NCBI GenBank assembly: GCA_029780415.1
Contig: JAKOYN010000015.1
Location: forward strand, 1 to 62,219
Source of the DNA: RXIX01 sp003989075
GTDB lineage: Bacteria; Pseudomonadota; Gammaproteobacteria; Competibacterales; Competibacteraceae
Direction: 5' to 3'
Length of the DNA: 62,219 bases
In this document: positions 8,016 to 16,968 of the stretch, piece by piece
Numbering within the stretch: the first letter of the stretch is position 1
Layout of the letters: the number at the start of each line of letters is the position of its first letter
Program-made: the position numbers and the translations under genes
The notes under the pieces: model-generated
Told to the model about the DNA's origin: nothing
What the model saw: only the letters and a program-made list of their open reading frames with translations
Database searches by the model: none

Positions 8016-8828
8016 ATGATGAACGCTGAAATAACCCCAGAAACCCGCGCCAGTTGGCAAGTCCCTGCTTTCGACACGCCATTATGGCGGGGCCAATCCC
8101 GGCCGTGGTGCGTAGTCATTCCGGTCATCAATGAAGGCGAACGGATTGGCAAGCTACTCGACCGAATGGCGAATCCTGGAATTCACCATCTGGCGGATAT
8201 TTTAATCATTGATGGCGGCAGCACCGACGGTTCGCTAAACACCACTACGCTTCAAAATCAGGGTGTGCGCGGTTTATTGGTCAAAACCGGTCCCGGCAAG
8301 CTGAGCGCCCAACTGCGTTGCGCCTATGCTTTTGCGCTTGAACAGGGCTATACGGGCATCGTTACCATTGACGGCAACAACAAGGATGATCCTGAAGCGA
8401 TTCCCCGTTTCATCAACGCGCTGCAAGACGGCGTGGATTTCGTTCAGGCGTCGCGCTATATCCCCGGCGGAGTACGTGAAAACACGCCAAAACTTCGGGA
8501 AATAGCGATTCGATGGATACACGCGCCACTGCTGAGCCTCTGTTCCGGGTTCCGCTGGACCGACACTACCCAAGGATTCAGAGCTTATAGCCGCCAATTG
8601 CTGCTTGATCCTCAAGTTGCCCCATTCAGGGACATTTTCTCGACTTACGAATTGCTGGCTTATCTGTCGTACCGGGCACCGAAGCTGGGCTATCGCTGTC
8701 TCGAACTACCCACTACCCGCCGCTATCCGGCCACCGGCCAAATTCCCACCAAGATCAGCAGTATCCAAGGTAATCTGGCGGTCTTGGCGATCCTGATCAA
8801 CGCCTGCCGGGGCCGCTACGATCCATGA
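8016..8828 (+). CDS. Soluble glycosyltransferase family 2 (DPM1-like)
   Basis: 270 residues. WCVVIPVINEGERIGKLL is the GT-A N-terminal strand, LIIDGGSTDGSL the nucleotide-binding region and VTIDGNNKDDPE the metal-binding DxD-like motif. No C-terminal membrane segments are seen, unlike the glycosyltransferase at 1499. It lies five bases after the SMR gene. Two tandem ATG codons (8016, 8019) follow GAGG. Likely product: a polyprenyl-phosphate sugar or a directly glycosylated acceptor. Confidence 0.8.
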   Translation: MMNAEITPETRASWQVPAFDTPLWRGQSRPWCVVIPVINEGERIGKLLDRMANPGIHHLADILIIDGGSTDGSLNTTTLQNQGVRGLLVKTGPGKLSAQLRCAYAFALEQGYTGIVTIDGNNKDDPEAIPRFINALQDGVDFVQASRYIPGGVRENTPKLREIAIRWIHAPLLSLCSGFRWTDTTQGFRAYSRQLLLDPQVAPFRDIFSTYELLAYLSYRAPKLGYRCLELPTTRRYPATGQIPTKISSIQGNLAVLAILINACRGRYDP

Positions 8829-8849
8829 TCCTGCGCACGTCAATCAATC

Positions 8850-8972
8850 TCAATCTTCCTGCAGAATCCGGAATCCAGTCATCGCATCGCGGTCGCCAGG
8901 TTTCTGCGCCAGCGCCGCTTGGCTGAATGTAACTTGCCAAGTATCTTTATTCCATAACCCGCCGCGCACCAT
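8850..8972 (-). pseudogene. C-terminal fragment of a formylglycine-generating-enzyme-like protein
   Basis: On the minus strand about 40 codons read VRGGLWNKDTWQ, then a short spacer and GDRDAMTGFRILQED before the stop. This matches the closing RGGSWN...GFR block of the FGE-sulfatase/SUMF1 family. Upstream coding sequence is missing: the frame enters repeat block B, with similarity ending exactly at the block edge. The fragment is too short to fold alone. Confidence 0.65.
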
Positions 8973-9064
8973 GCCCTGGTCGAGGTGTTCGATCAGGATT
9001 AAGCAACCAAGCAGCATAAAAAAAGCCGGCGCAAGCCGGCTTTTTTTGTGGGCACATGACACAT
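8971..9064 (+). repeat. Direct-repeat block B
   Basis: A 94-bp near-copy of 769-861, again including HALVEVFDQD-stop codons, the hairpin and GTGGGCACATGACACAT. No repeat-protein gene precedes it here: it abuts the FGE-like fragment. This is the right boundary of the accessory island. Confidence 0.85.
9018..9047. terminator. Copy of the repeat-block terminator
   Basis: A7-GCCGGC-GCAA-GCCGGC-T7, identical to 815-844. It is symmetric, so it can stop transcription leaving or entering the island. Confidence 0.85.
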
Positions 9065-9143
9065 GCTGTTGATCCGAATTGATCGCCATCCTGTCGGCCC
9101 CCCTCTACGCTGTGCAGGTCCTTGCAGAACCGGTTAAACAACA

Positions 9144-9169
9144 ACAGGGGCAACCGCAGTCGCCCCTGT
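9144..9169 (-). terminator. Terminator downstream of ppdK
   Basis: ACAGGGGC, ten-base loop, GCCCCTGT, followed on the minus strand by TGTTGTTT. It lies about 50 bases past the ppdK stop. Confidence 0.75.
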
Positions 9170-9218
9170 CTTTCAAGCAACGGCGCCGCCTGAAGCAGCG
9201 CCGTCCACTCTCCACTGC

Positions 9219-11969
9219 TTATGGCTGATAATTTTCTTCCAGCAGTTTGGCATGTGCCGCCGCCAGCCGGGCAATCGGCACCCGCGGCGACGAGCAGGAC
9301 ACATAGGTCAGATTGGCGTAGTGGCAGAAGCGCATCGAACGCGGATGACCGCCCTGCTCACCGCAAATGCCGACCTTGAGACCATTGCGGCTCTTGCGCC
9401 CATTCTCGACTGCAAACTGCATGAGCTGGCCCACGCCCGCGGTATCCAGCGCCTCGAACGGGTTGTCCTTGAGAATGCCGTGCGAGTTGTAGAAGGGCAG
9501 GAACTTGTTCTCGGCATCCTCGCGCGAAAACGAGAAGGTGGCCTGGGTCAGATCATTGGTACCGAAGGAGAAGAACTCGGCCACCCCGGCGATCTCGCCC
9601 GCGCGCAGGCAGGCGCGCACCACTTCCATCATGGTGCCGAACTCGAAATGCACCTTGACCGCATACTTGGCCTCAACCTCGGGCAGCACTTCATCGACCA
9701 GCGCCCGCACCCGCCGCAATTCCTCCACGGTGCACACCTGCGGCACCATGATTTCCGGATGGACGTTGACCTTCTCCTGAATGCATTCCGCCGCCGCTTC
9801 GAGGATGGCGCGAATCTGCATCTTGTAGATTTCCGGATAGGTCAGCCCCAGACGCACGCCGCGATGACCGAGCATCGGGTTGATTTCGTGCAGGGCACGC
9901 GCCTTCTGCAGGATTTCTTCCTTCTTGGCCAGCACATCGGCGACCAGATGGCTGTCACTGAGAATGCCCAGTTGCTCAACCGCTTTCGGGTTGACCTGAC
10001 TGAGAATCTGGCTGATCGCCTCCAGGCCCTGCGCGGTCTGGCGCAGGTGGCGCAGATGCTCGATGTCGTCGATCAGGGTCTGCTCGGAGGGCAGGAACTC
10101 GTGAATCGGCGGATCGAGCAGACGCACGGTCACCGGACGCGGCGCCATCACCCGGAAGATTTCCTTGAAGTCGCTGCGCTGCATCGGCAGCAGCTTGTTC
10201 AAGGCCGCTTCACGATCCTCGGTGGTCTCGGCCAGAATCATCTCCAGGACGATCGGCAGGCGTTCCTTGGCATTGAACATGCGCTCGGTACGGCACAGGC
10301 CAATGCCCATGGCACCGTAATTGGATGCGCGCTGTGCGGCGTCCGGAGTATCCGCGTTGGCCATGACCTTGAGCGTCGCTACTTCATCGGCCCAGCTCAG
10401 CAGGGTGCGCAGCTCCGGAGTAAATTCCGGCTCGACGGTGGGAATCTCGCCCAGGAATACCCGCCCGGTGCCACCGTCAATGGTGACCACATCGCCCTCG
10501 TGCAGCACCTGATCGCCGATAATGGCCTGACGCTGGTGGACATTGACCAGAATGTCCTCGGCACCGACCACACAGGGCTTGCCCATGCCGCGCGCCACCA
10601 CCGCTGCGTGCGAAGTCTTGCCGCCGCGACTGGTCAGAATGCCGACCGAGGCAAAGAAGCCGTGAATATCCTCCGGCTTGGTCTCTTCGCGTACCAGAAT
10701 GATTTTCTCGTTAGCGCCACGGCCACGTTTTACCGCAGTGTCCGCATCAAATACGATTTTGCCCGATGAAGCGCCGGGAGATGCGCCCATGCCGGTCGCC
10801 GCCGGCGCCACTTTATGCTTGGGATCAAGCTGCGGGAACATCATCTGTTCCAGCGACTCGGGGTCGATGCGCAGCAGCGCTTTCTCGCGGGTGATCAGGC
10901 CCTCATTAGCCATTTCCACCGAGCTGCGCACCATGCCCTGGGCATTCATCTTGCCATTGCGGGTTTGCAGGCAATACAGCACACCCTTCTCGATGGTGTA
11001 CTCGTAGTCCTGCACCTCGTGGTAATGGCCTTCCAGCTTGTTGCGCAGTTCCACAAGCTGCCGATACAGCTCCGGCATCTCGTCCTTCATTTCTGCAACC
11101 GGCTTCGGGGTGCGAATACCAGCGACCACGTCTTCGCCCTGGGCGTTGACCAGATACTCACCGTACATCACGTTCTCGCCGGTGCCGGGGTCACGGGTAA
11201 AGCCCACGCCCGTAGCGCAGTCGTTGCCCATGTTGCCGAACACCATGGTCACCACGTTGACCGCAGTGCCGTTGGCCTGCTCTGGAGTGATCTTGAATTC
11301 CTTGCGATAGGCAACGGCACGGTCACCCATCCACGAGCCGAACACCGCCTTGATGGCCAGTTCCAGTTGCTCATAAGGATCCTGCGGGAAGGGCTTGCCG
11401 GTCTGCTCCTGGACGACCTGCAGGAACAACTGGCCGATATCGCGCAGATCCTCGGCGCTCAGGCCGACATCCACCTTGACCCCGGCGCGGCGCTTGATCG
11501 CCTCGAAATGCTCATCGAAGTACTTGTCCTCGACACCCAGCGCGATCTTGCCAAACAGCTGGATAAAGCGGCGGTAGGCGTCGTAGCCAAAGCGCGCGTT
11601 ACCGGTCAGCTTGATCAGGCCGTCCAGAGTGGTCTCGTTCAGGCCCAGATTGAGGATGGTGTCCATCATGCCCGGCATCGACATGGCAGAACCGGAACGT
11701 ACCGATACCAGCAAAGGATTGGCGGTGCCGCCGAACTGCTTGCCGGTCTCGTGCTCCAGCCAGGCCATATGCTCGCGCACGTTGCTCATCATGCCCTCGG
11801 GCAGGGCGTTGCGGGCGGTGTAGTCCAGGCAGGCCTCGGTGGTGATCACAAAACCCGGCGGCACCCGCAGGCCAATCTGCGTCATCTCGCACAGGTTGGC
11901 GCCCTTGCCGCCGAGCAGCATCTTGTTCTTGCCATCCCCTTCGGTGTACTTGTAAATGTACTTCTTCAC
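9219..11969 (-). CDS. ppdK: Pyruvate, phosphate dikinase
   Basis: 916 residues, normal length. It interconverts pyruvate, ATP and phosphate with PEP, AMP and pyrophosphate. The N-terminal ATP-grasp domain begins KMLLGGKGANLCEM, the swivelling phospho-His domain carries GGKTSHAAVVARGMG, and the C-terminal PEP/pyruvate TIM barrel has GLCRTERMF and FGTNDLTQ. GTG 11969 is chosen: AGGA lies just upstream and the protein then starts KKYIYKY as usual; an ATG 45 bases earlier would add an unlikely Cys/Lys-rich tail. It is monocistronic, with its own terminator, and divergent from ibaG. It supports gluconeogenesis or pyrophosphate-linked glycolysis. Confidence 0.95.
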   Translation of the reverse strand: MKKYIYKYTEGDGKNKMLLGGKGANLCEMTQIGLRVPPGFVITTEACLDYTARNALPEGMMSNVREHMAWLEHETGKQFGGTANPLLVSVRSGSAMSMPGMMDTILNLGLNETTLDGLIKLTGNARFGYDAYRRFIQLFGKIALGVEDKYFDEHFEAIKRRAGVKVDVGLSAEDLRDIGQLFLQVVQEQTGKPFPQDPYEQLELAIKAVFGSWMGDRAVAYRKEFKITPEQANGTAVNVVTMVFGNMGNDCATGVGFTRDPGTGENVMYGEYLVNAQGEDVVAGIRTPKPVAEMKDEMPELYRQLVELRNKLEGHYHEVQDYEYTIEKGVLYCLQTRNGKMNAQGMVRSSVEMANEGLITREKALLRIDPESLEQMMFPQLDPKHKVAPAATGMGASPGASSGKIVFDADTAVKRGRGANEKIILVREETKPEDIHGFFASVGILTSRGGKTSHAAVVARGMGKPCVVGAEDILVNVHQRQAIIGDQVLHEGDVVTIDGGTGRVFLGEIPTVEPEFTPELRTLLSWADEVATLKVMANADTPDAAQRASNYGAMGIGLCRTERMFNAKERLPIVLEMILAETTEDREAALNKLLPMQRSDFKEIFRVMAPRPVTVRLLDPPIHEFLPSEQTLIDDIEHLRHLRQTAQGLEAISQILSQVNPKAVEQLGILSDSHLVADVLAKKEEILQKARALHEINPMLGHRGVRLGLTYPEIYKMQIRAILEAAAECIQEKVNVHPEIMVPQVCTVEELRRVRALVDEVLPEVEAKYAVKVHFEFGTMMEVVRACLRAGEIAGVAEFFSFGTNDLTQATFSFSREDAENKFLPFYNSHGILKDNPFEALDTAGVGQLMQFAVENGRKSRNGLKVGICGEQGGHPRSMRFCHYANLTYVSCSSPRVPIARLAAAHAKLLEENYQP

Positions 11970-12269
11970 TGTGATCCTACCTTTGCACTTGGGTGGTTGA
12001 GCGCGCATCGGCATAAACCGATGCCGCTGGAGCGGTCGGCAACCATGAATGAAATCGCCGCCGCGAAAAACCTGTGGTCAGCCATCAGACTGATTCCGCA
12101 TCGCCCTTCAAGATAGTCACGAGCGTAGGCAAATGCCAGCATGGCTACGGCATGGGCGCATCGCGCAGGCCGCCATATGCTGAAACTTCTCGCCACCACT
12201 GCTGCCTTTTCCAGTAGTATTCCGCTTTTGTTTCAACCTGTACCGATGAGCAGAAGGGTGAATGGCGCG

Positions 12270-12515
12270 ATGCAAGCCCAAGACATTGAACGTCTGATCG
12301 AAGAGCAACTGCCCGACGCACGGGCCCTGGTCCGCGGCGATGATGGCGTCCATTTCGAGGCGGTGGTCATCAGCACCGCCTTCGCCGGCAAGACCCTGAT
12401 CCAGCAGCACCGCATGGTCTACGCAGCACTGGGCGGACGTCTGGAACGCGAGGATATTCACGCCCTGTCGCTCAAGACCTACACGCCGGATGCCTGGCAC
12501 GCCGCGCAATCCTGA
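12270..12515 (+). CDS. ibaG: BolA-family protein IbaG/YrbA
   Basis: 81 residues with the BolA fold: HFEAVVISTAFAGKTLIQQH holds the conserved glutaredoxin/Fe-S-partner region, and RMVYAALGG and IHALSLKTYTP close it. ATG 12270 matches the family start; longer frames upstream add a non-homologous leader. It precedes murA by about 33 bases, the standard gammaproteobacterial arrangement. Expected partner: monothiol glutaredoxin with a [2Fe-2S] cluster. Confidence 0.9.
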   Translation: MQAQDIERLIEEQLPDARALVRGDDGVHFEAVVISTAFAGKTLIQQHRMVYAALGGRLEREDIHALSLKTYTPDAWHAAQS

Positions 12516-12548
12516 CCTGACTTCGCGAACCCGAGTTTCGAGATTTTC

Positions 12549-13808
12549 ATGAGCAAGCTGATTATTAACGGTGGTGTGCCGCTCCAGGGCGAACTGCGCG
12601 CTTCCGGTGCCAAGAATGCAGTCCTGCCGATCCTCGCCGCCACGCTGCTGGCCGATGAGCCGATGACCCTGTGCAATGTCCCGCATCTGCAGGACGTTAC
12701 CACCACCATGGAGCTGCTCGGGCGCATGGGCGTCGATCTGGTGGTGGATGAGCGGATGAACATCCAGATCGATCCACGCACCATCCAGACCTTCCAGGCG
12801 CCCTATGAGCTGGTACGCACCATGCGCGCCTCGATTCTGGTGCTCGGGCCGCTGGTGGCACGCTTTGGCCAGGCCGAGGTGTCGCTGCCCGGCGGCTGTG
12901 CGATCGGCTCGCGGCCGGTGAACCTGCACATCAAGGGCCTTGAGGCGATGGGTGCTGATATCCGGGTCGAAAACGGCTACATCCGCGCCCGCGCCGACCG
13001 GCTCAAGGGCGCCCACATCGTGCTGGATCTGGTCACGGTGACCGGCACCGAAAATCTGCTGATGGCAGCAGCACTGGCGCAGGGCACCACGGTGCTGGAA
13101 AACGCCGCGCGCGAGCCGGAAGTGGTCGATCTGGCCGATTGCCTGATCGCCATGGGCGCGCAGATCGAGGGCGCCGGCACCGACACTATCGTCATTGAGG
13201 GCGTCGAGCGGCTGCATGGTGCACATTATCAGGTGCTGCCTGACCGCATCGAAACCGGCACCTATCTGCTGGCCGGGGCGATCACCGGTGGCCGGGTCAA
13301 GGTCAAGGACACCCGTCCCGATATCCTGGAAGCGGTGCTGCTCAAGATGGAAGAGGCTGGCATCTGGGTCAACACCGGTCCCGACTGGATCGAAGTGGAC
13401 ATGAACGGCAAGCGGCCCAAGGCGGTGCGCATCCGCACCGCACCCTATCCGGCCTTCCCGACCGACATGCAGGCGCAGTTCATGGCCCTTAACGCCATCG
13501 CCGAAGGCACCGGCATGATTATCGAGACCGTGTTCGAGAACCGCTTCATGCATGTGCAGGAACTGCAGCGCATGGGGGCGTGCATCGAACTGGAAGGCAA
13601 CACCGCCGTCAGCATGGGCGTGCCCCGCCTGACCGGCGCGCCGGTTATGGCCACTGATCTGCGCGCCTCCGCCAGCCTGATCCTGGCGGCGCTGGTTGCC
13701 GAAGGCGATACCGTGGTCGATCGCATCTATCACATCGACCGCGGCTACGACTGCATCGAGGAAAAGCTGTCGCATCTTGGCGCGCGTATCCGCCGGACGC
13801 CGGGTTGA
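12549..13808 (+). CDS. murA: UDP-N-acetylglucosamine 1-carboxyvinyltransferase
   Basis: 419 residues, full length. It transfers enolpyruvate from PEP to UDP-GlcNAc, the first committed step of peptidoglycan synthesis. It begins GGVPLQGELRASGAKNAVLP with the catalytic Lys/Asn, and the flexible loop LPGGCAIGSRPV carries Cys117, the residue modified by fosfomycin. It is followed seven bases later by hisG, so cell-wall and histidine genes are likely co-transcribed, as in Pseudomonas. Confidence 0.97.
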   Translation: MSKLIINGGVPLQGELRASGAKNAVLPILAATLLADEPMTLCNVPHLQDVTTTMELLGRMGVDLVVDERMNIQIDPRTIQTFQAPYELVRTMRASILVLGPLVARFGQAEVSLPGGCAIGSRPVNLHIKGLEAMGADIRVENGYIRARADRLKGAHIVLDLVTVTGTENLLMAAALAQGTTVLENAAREPEVVDLADCLIAMGAQIEGAGTDTIVIEGVERLHGAHYQVLPDRIETGTYLLAGAITGGRVKVKDTRPDILEAVLLKMEEAGIWVNTGPDWIEVDMNGKRPKAVRIRTAPYPAFPTDMQAQFMALNAIAEGTGMIIETVFENRFMHVQELQRMGACIELEGNTAVSMGVPRLTGAPVMATDLRASASLILAALVAEGDTVVDRIYHIDRGYDCIEEKLSHLGARIRRTPG

Positions 13809-13815
13809 ATCCGCC

Positions 13816-14448
13816 ATGTCCGCACCACTGACCATTGCCCTGTCCAAGGGCCGCATCTTCAAGGAAACCCTGCCGCTGCTGGCTGCGGCGGGCATCGTGC
13901 CGATCGACGACCCCGACACCAGTCGCAAGCTGATTCTCGACACCCAGCAGGCCGACGTGAAGCTGGTGATCATCCGCGCGACCGACGTACCGACCTATGT
14001 CCAGTATGGCGCCGCTGATATGGGCGTGGCCGGCAAGGATGTGTTGCTGGAACACGGCGGTGAGGGCCTGTACGAACCGCTGGACCTGAATATCGCCCGC
14101 TGTCGGCTGATGGTTGCCGGTCATCCCGGCCAGCCGCCGCGGCTGAGCCGGCCCCGGGTCGCGACCAAATACGCCAACACCACCCGGCGCTGGTTCGCCG
14201 ATCAGGGCCGGCAGGTGGAAGTGATCAAGCTGTATGGCTCGATGGAACTGGCGCCGCTGGTTGGGCTGGCCGATTACATCGTCGATGTGGTCGATACCGG
14301 CAATACGCTCAAGGCCAACGGTCTGGCGCCGCTGGAACATATTGCCGACATCAGCTCGCGACTGGTCATCAATAAGGCGGCGATGAAAATGAAACACGCC
14401 CGGATCAAGGCGATCATGGCGCGCATGGCTGCCGCTGTTAGCGTTTAA
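13816..14448 (+). CDS. hisG: ATP phosphoribosyltransferase, short form
   Basis: 210 residues: the catalytic part (LTIALSKGRIFKETLPLL, later VEVIKLYGSMELAP and IVDVVDTGNTL) without the C-terminal regulatory ACT-like domain. It performs the first step of histidine synthesis. Short HisG works with the HisZ regulatory subunit; no hisZ is present here, so it should be elsewhere. The ATG at 13816 is seven bases after the murA stop. Confidence 0.95.
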   Translation: MSAPLTIALSKGRIFKETLPLLAAAGIVPIDDPDTSRKLILDTQQADVKLVIIRATDVPTYVQYGAADMGVAGKDVLLEHGGEGLYEPLDLNIARCRLMVAGHPGQPPRLSRPRVATKYANTTRRWFADQGRQVEVIKLYGSMELAPLVGLADYIVDVVDTGNTLKANGLAPLEHIADISSRLVINKAAMKMKHARIKAIMARMAAAVSV

Positions 14449-14488
14449 GCCTGTCCTGCCGTGAGGATGCTAACCGCCTGCTTCAAAG

Positions 14489-14524
14489 CCCTCACCCCCT
14501 ACCCCTCTCCCAAGGGGCGAGGGG
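14489..14524. repeat. CCCTCACCCC-type dispersed repeat with hairpin
   Basis: CCCTCACCCCCTACCCCTCT followed by a GGGGCGAGGGG arm. CCCCTC pairs with GAGGGG, and AGTTTTAG follows. It lies between hisG and hisD and may act as a weak terminator or processing site. Related fragments are at 18842-18860, 54052-54070 and 60608-60660. Confidence 0.6.
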
Positions 14525-14563
14525 AGTTTTAGCATAGGCTCTCAACCTTCCGGGAACCCGATC

Positions 14564-15880
14564 ATGCTGGACATTCAACGCCTGAACACAGCCGATCCCG
14601 ATTTCTGGCCGCGCCTGGAAGCGCTGACCGCCTGGGAAGGCGTCGCCGATGACACCGTGACCGCTACGGTGCGCGAGATTCTGGCCCAGGTACGCCAGCA
14701 GGGCGACGCCGCACTGCTCGACTACACCCGCCGCTTCGACCACCGCGATCTGGCCGGGGCTGCCGATCTGGAAGTTTCCGCTGCACGCCGGCAACAGGCG
14801 CTGGATGGCCTGCCCGCCGAGCAGCGCGCCGCGCTGATCAATGCCGCCGCGCGCATCCGCGCCTATGCCGAGCGGCAGAAGCTGGAATCCTGGACCTTCA
14901 CCGAAGCCGATGGCACGCGGCTCGGCCAGCAGGTGACACCGCTGGATCGGGTCGGACTGTATGTGCCCGGCGGTAAGGCCGCCTATCCGTCTTCGGTGCT
15001 GATGAATGCGATTCCGGCCAGGGTTGCCGGGGTGGCGGACATCATCATGGTCGCGCCGGCGCCGCGCGGCGAACTGAATGAACTGGTGCTGGCTGCAGCC
15101 GCCGTAGCTGGAGTCGATCGGGTGTTCAGTATCGGCGGCGCGCAGGCGATTGCGGCGCTGGCCTATGGCACGGCGAGCGTGCCGCGGGTGGACAAGATTG
15201 TCGGACCGGGCAACATCTACGTCGCCGCTGCCAAGCGGCAGGTGTTCGGCGCGGTCGGTATCGACATGATCGCCGGGCCGTCGGAAATCCTGGTGGTCTG
15301 TGACGGGCTGACTGATCCCGACTGGATTGCCATGGACCTGTTCTCGCAGGCCGAGCATGACGAGGACGCCCAGCCGATTCTGCTCAGCCCGGACGCAGCG
15401 TTTCTGCAGCGGGTGGCGCAGGCCATTGAACGCCTGCTGCCGGAGATGGAGCGGCGCGAGATCATCGCCGCGTCCTTGCAGCGACGAGCGGCACTGATTC
15501 AGGTGCGCGACCTGGCCGAGGCGGCCGAGGTGGTCAATTTCATTGCACCCGAGCATTTGGAACTGTCGGTTGCAAAGCCGGAAGAACTGCTGCCGCTGAT
15601 TCGCCATGCCGGTGCGATTTTCATGGGCCGCTACACCGCTGAGGCGCTCGGTGATTATTGCGCCGGTCCCAACCATGTGCTGCCGACATCCCGCACCGCG
15701 CGCTTTTCCTCGCCGCTGGGCGTGTACGATTTCCAGAAACGCAGCAGCCTGATTTACTGCTCACCGGCCGGGGCTGATGCTCTGGGACGCATGGCGTCGG
15801 TTTTGGCGCATGGCGAAGGATTGACCGCTCATGCACGGTCGGCGGAGTTCAGGATTTCCGGCACATCGACGGAAAGTTGA
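14564..15880 (+). CDS. hisD: Histidinol dehydrogenase
   Basis: 438 residues, normal length. It oxidises histidinol to histidine using two NAD+. Motifs: GLYVPGGKAAYPSSVLMNAIPA, the family signature DMIAGPSEILVV, the catalytic EHLELSV region and GDYCAGPNHVLPT. It follows hisG after a 115-base gap containing the repeat element. Confidence 0.97.
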   Translation: MLDIQRLNTADPDFWPRLEALTAWEGVADDTVTATVREILAQVRQQGDAALLDYTRRFDHRDLAGAADLEVSAARRQQALDGLPAEQRAALINAAARIRAYAERQKLESWTFTEADGTRLGQQVTPLDRVGLYVPGGKAAYPSSVLMNAIPARVAGVADIIMVAPAPRGELNELVLAAAAVAGVDRVFSIGGAQAIAALAYGTASVPRVDKIVGPGNIYVAAAKRQVFGAVGIDMIAGPSEILVVCDGLTDPDWIAMDLFSQAEHDEDAQPILLSPDAAFLQRVAQAIERLLPEMERREIIAASLQRRAALIQVRDLAEAAEVVNFIAPEHLELSVAKPEELLPLIRHAGAIFMGRYTAEALGDYCAGPNHVLPTSRTARFSSPLGVYDFQKRSSLIYCSPAGADALGRMASVLAHGEGLTAHARSAEFRISGTSTES

Positions 15881-16083
15881 TGCGCTGACAGGCCGTTGCC
15901 AGCAGCCAAATCATCAAGCATTTCCAGCGGGGCGCCTTATCTGCTGCCAGATTTTCGCCCGCTGTTTTGCAGCTGCCCCGCTGTAGGCCTCTTGGTCGCG
16001 GTCGGTACAGCCCCATCGCCAAGCCCTTGCCATCTATCAGGAGTTGAACAGGCGTTGTCCAAACTGCGGGAGGACCATTAACC

Positions 16084-16968
16084 ATGCGCTTCATCAACCC
16101 GAAAACCGATTTCGCCTTCAAACGCATCTTCGGCTCGGAACAGAGCCGCGAGGTGTTGATCGATTTCCTGGACGCGGTGCTCTACGGCAGCCGGGGCGTC
16201 ATCGCTGATTTGGAAATCCTCAATCCCTGGCTCGCGCCCCGGATTCGTGGCATGAAGGATACCTACCTCGACGTGCGCGCCCGGCTGAGTGATGGCCGGG
16301 CAGTGATCATCGAGATGCAGGTCTTGAACGTGGAGGGTTTTGAAAAGCGGATTCTCTACAACGCCGCCAAGACCTATTCCAGTCAGTTACGCAGCGGCGA
16401 AGACTACCTCGATCTGCATCCGGTGATCGCCCTGACTTTAACCGATTTCGTGATGTTCGAGTCCTGCCCCGGTTATCTAAGCCGTTTCGTACTACGGGAG
16501 CGGGACTATCTGATGGATTACCCGGTAGAAGATTTGGAACTCGCGTTTATCGAGTTGCCCAAGTTCGAGAAACCGCTGGAAGCCCTGGAAGGCCGGTTGG
16601 AGCACTGGCTGTATTTCATCAAACATGCCCCGGACTTGACGATGATTCCGCCCAATTGGGCCGCCGTGCCCGTCTTGCGACAGGCGTTCGATCTGGCCAA
16701 CCGGGTCAATCTGGAGCCGGAAGAACTGGAAGACCTGGAACGGCGGGAAATCTTCATCGCCGATCAGCGCAATGCCCTGCGCAAGGCGCAACGACAGGGT
16801 CACGCCGAGGGTCATGCCGAGGGTCATGCCGAGGGCCACGCCGAGGGTCAGCGGCAAAAGGCCCTGTCCATTGCCCGCGCCCTGCTGGACGTGCTGGACC
16901 TGGATACCATCGCCGCCAAGACCGGCCTGAGCGTTGACGAATTGCGGCAATTGCGGAGCGAATCATGA
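16084..16968 (+). CDS. Rpn-family PD-(D/E)XK nuclease (transposase-like)
   Basis: 294 residues. The N-terminal half is the Rpn/YhgA-like domain: RFINPKTDFAFKRIFG, then DTYLDVRARLSDGRAVIIEMQ, which supplies the D...ExQ PD-(D/E)XK active site. The C-terminal half is helical and carries four GHAE repeats (residues 239-254) before a final helix. Known family members promote RecA-independent recombination. The stop overlaps the hisC start (ATGA), so this gene interrupts the his cluster yet stays coupled to hisC. About 200 bases upstream show no gene. Probably a horizontally acquired domesticated element. Confidence 0.85.
   Translation: MRFINPKTDFAFKRIFGSEQSREVLIDFLDAVLYGSRGVIADLEILNPWLAPRIRGMKDTYLDVRARLSDGRAVIIEMQVLNVEGFEKRILYNAAKTYSSQLRSGEDYLDLHPVIALTLTDFVMFESCPGYLSRFVLRERDYLMDYPVEDLELAFIELPKFEKPLEALEGRLEHWLYFIKHAPDLTMIPPNWAAVPVLRQAFDLANRVNLEPEELEDLERREIFIADQRNALRKAQRQGHAEGHAEGHAEGHAEGQRQKALSIARALLDVLDLDTIAAKTGLSVDELRQLRSES
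16798..16845 (+). repeat. Four tandem 12-bp coding repeats
   Basis: Four units of GGT/C-CAC/T-GCC-GAG encode GHAE x4. They are in frame, so copy-number change would alter length without frameshift. Confidence 0.9.

Noticed and set aside
12117..13973. 618-codon open frame on the minus strand
   Set aside because: It is antisense to ibaG, murA and hisG, whose motifs are certain; it is His/Gly/Gln-rich shadow sequence typical of high-GC antisense frames.
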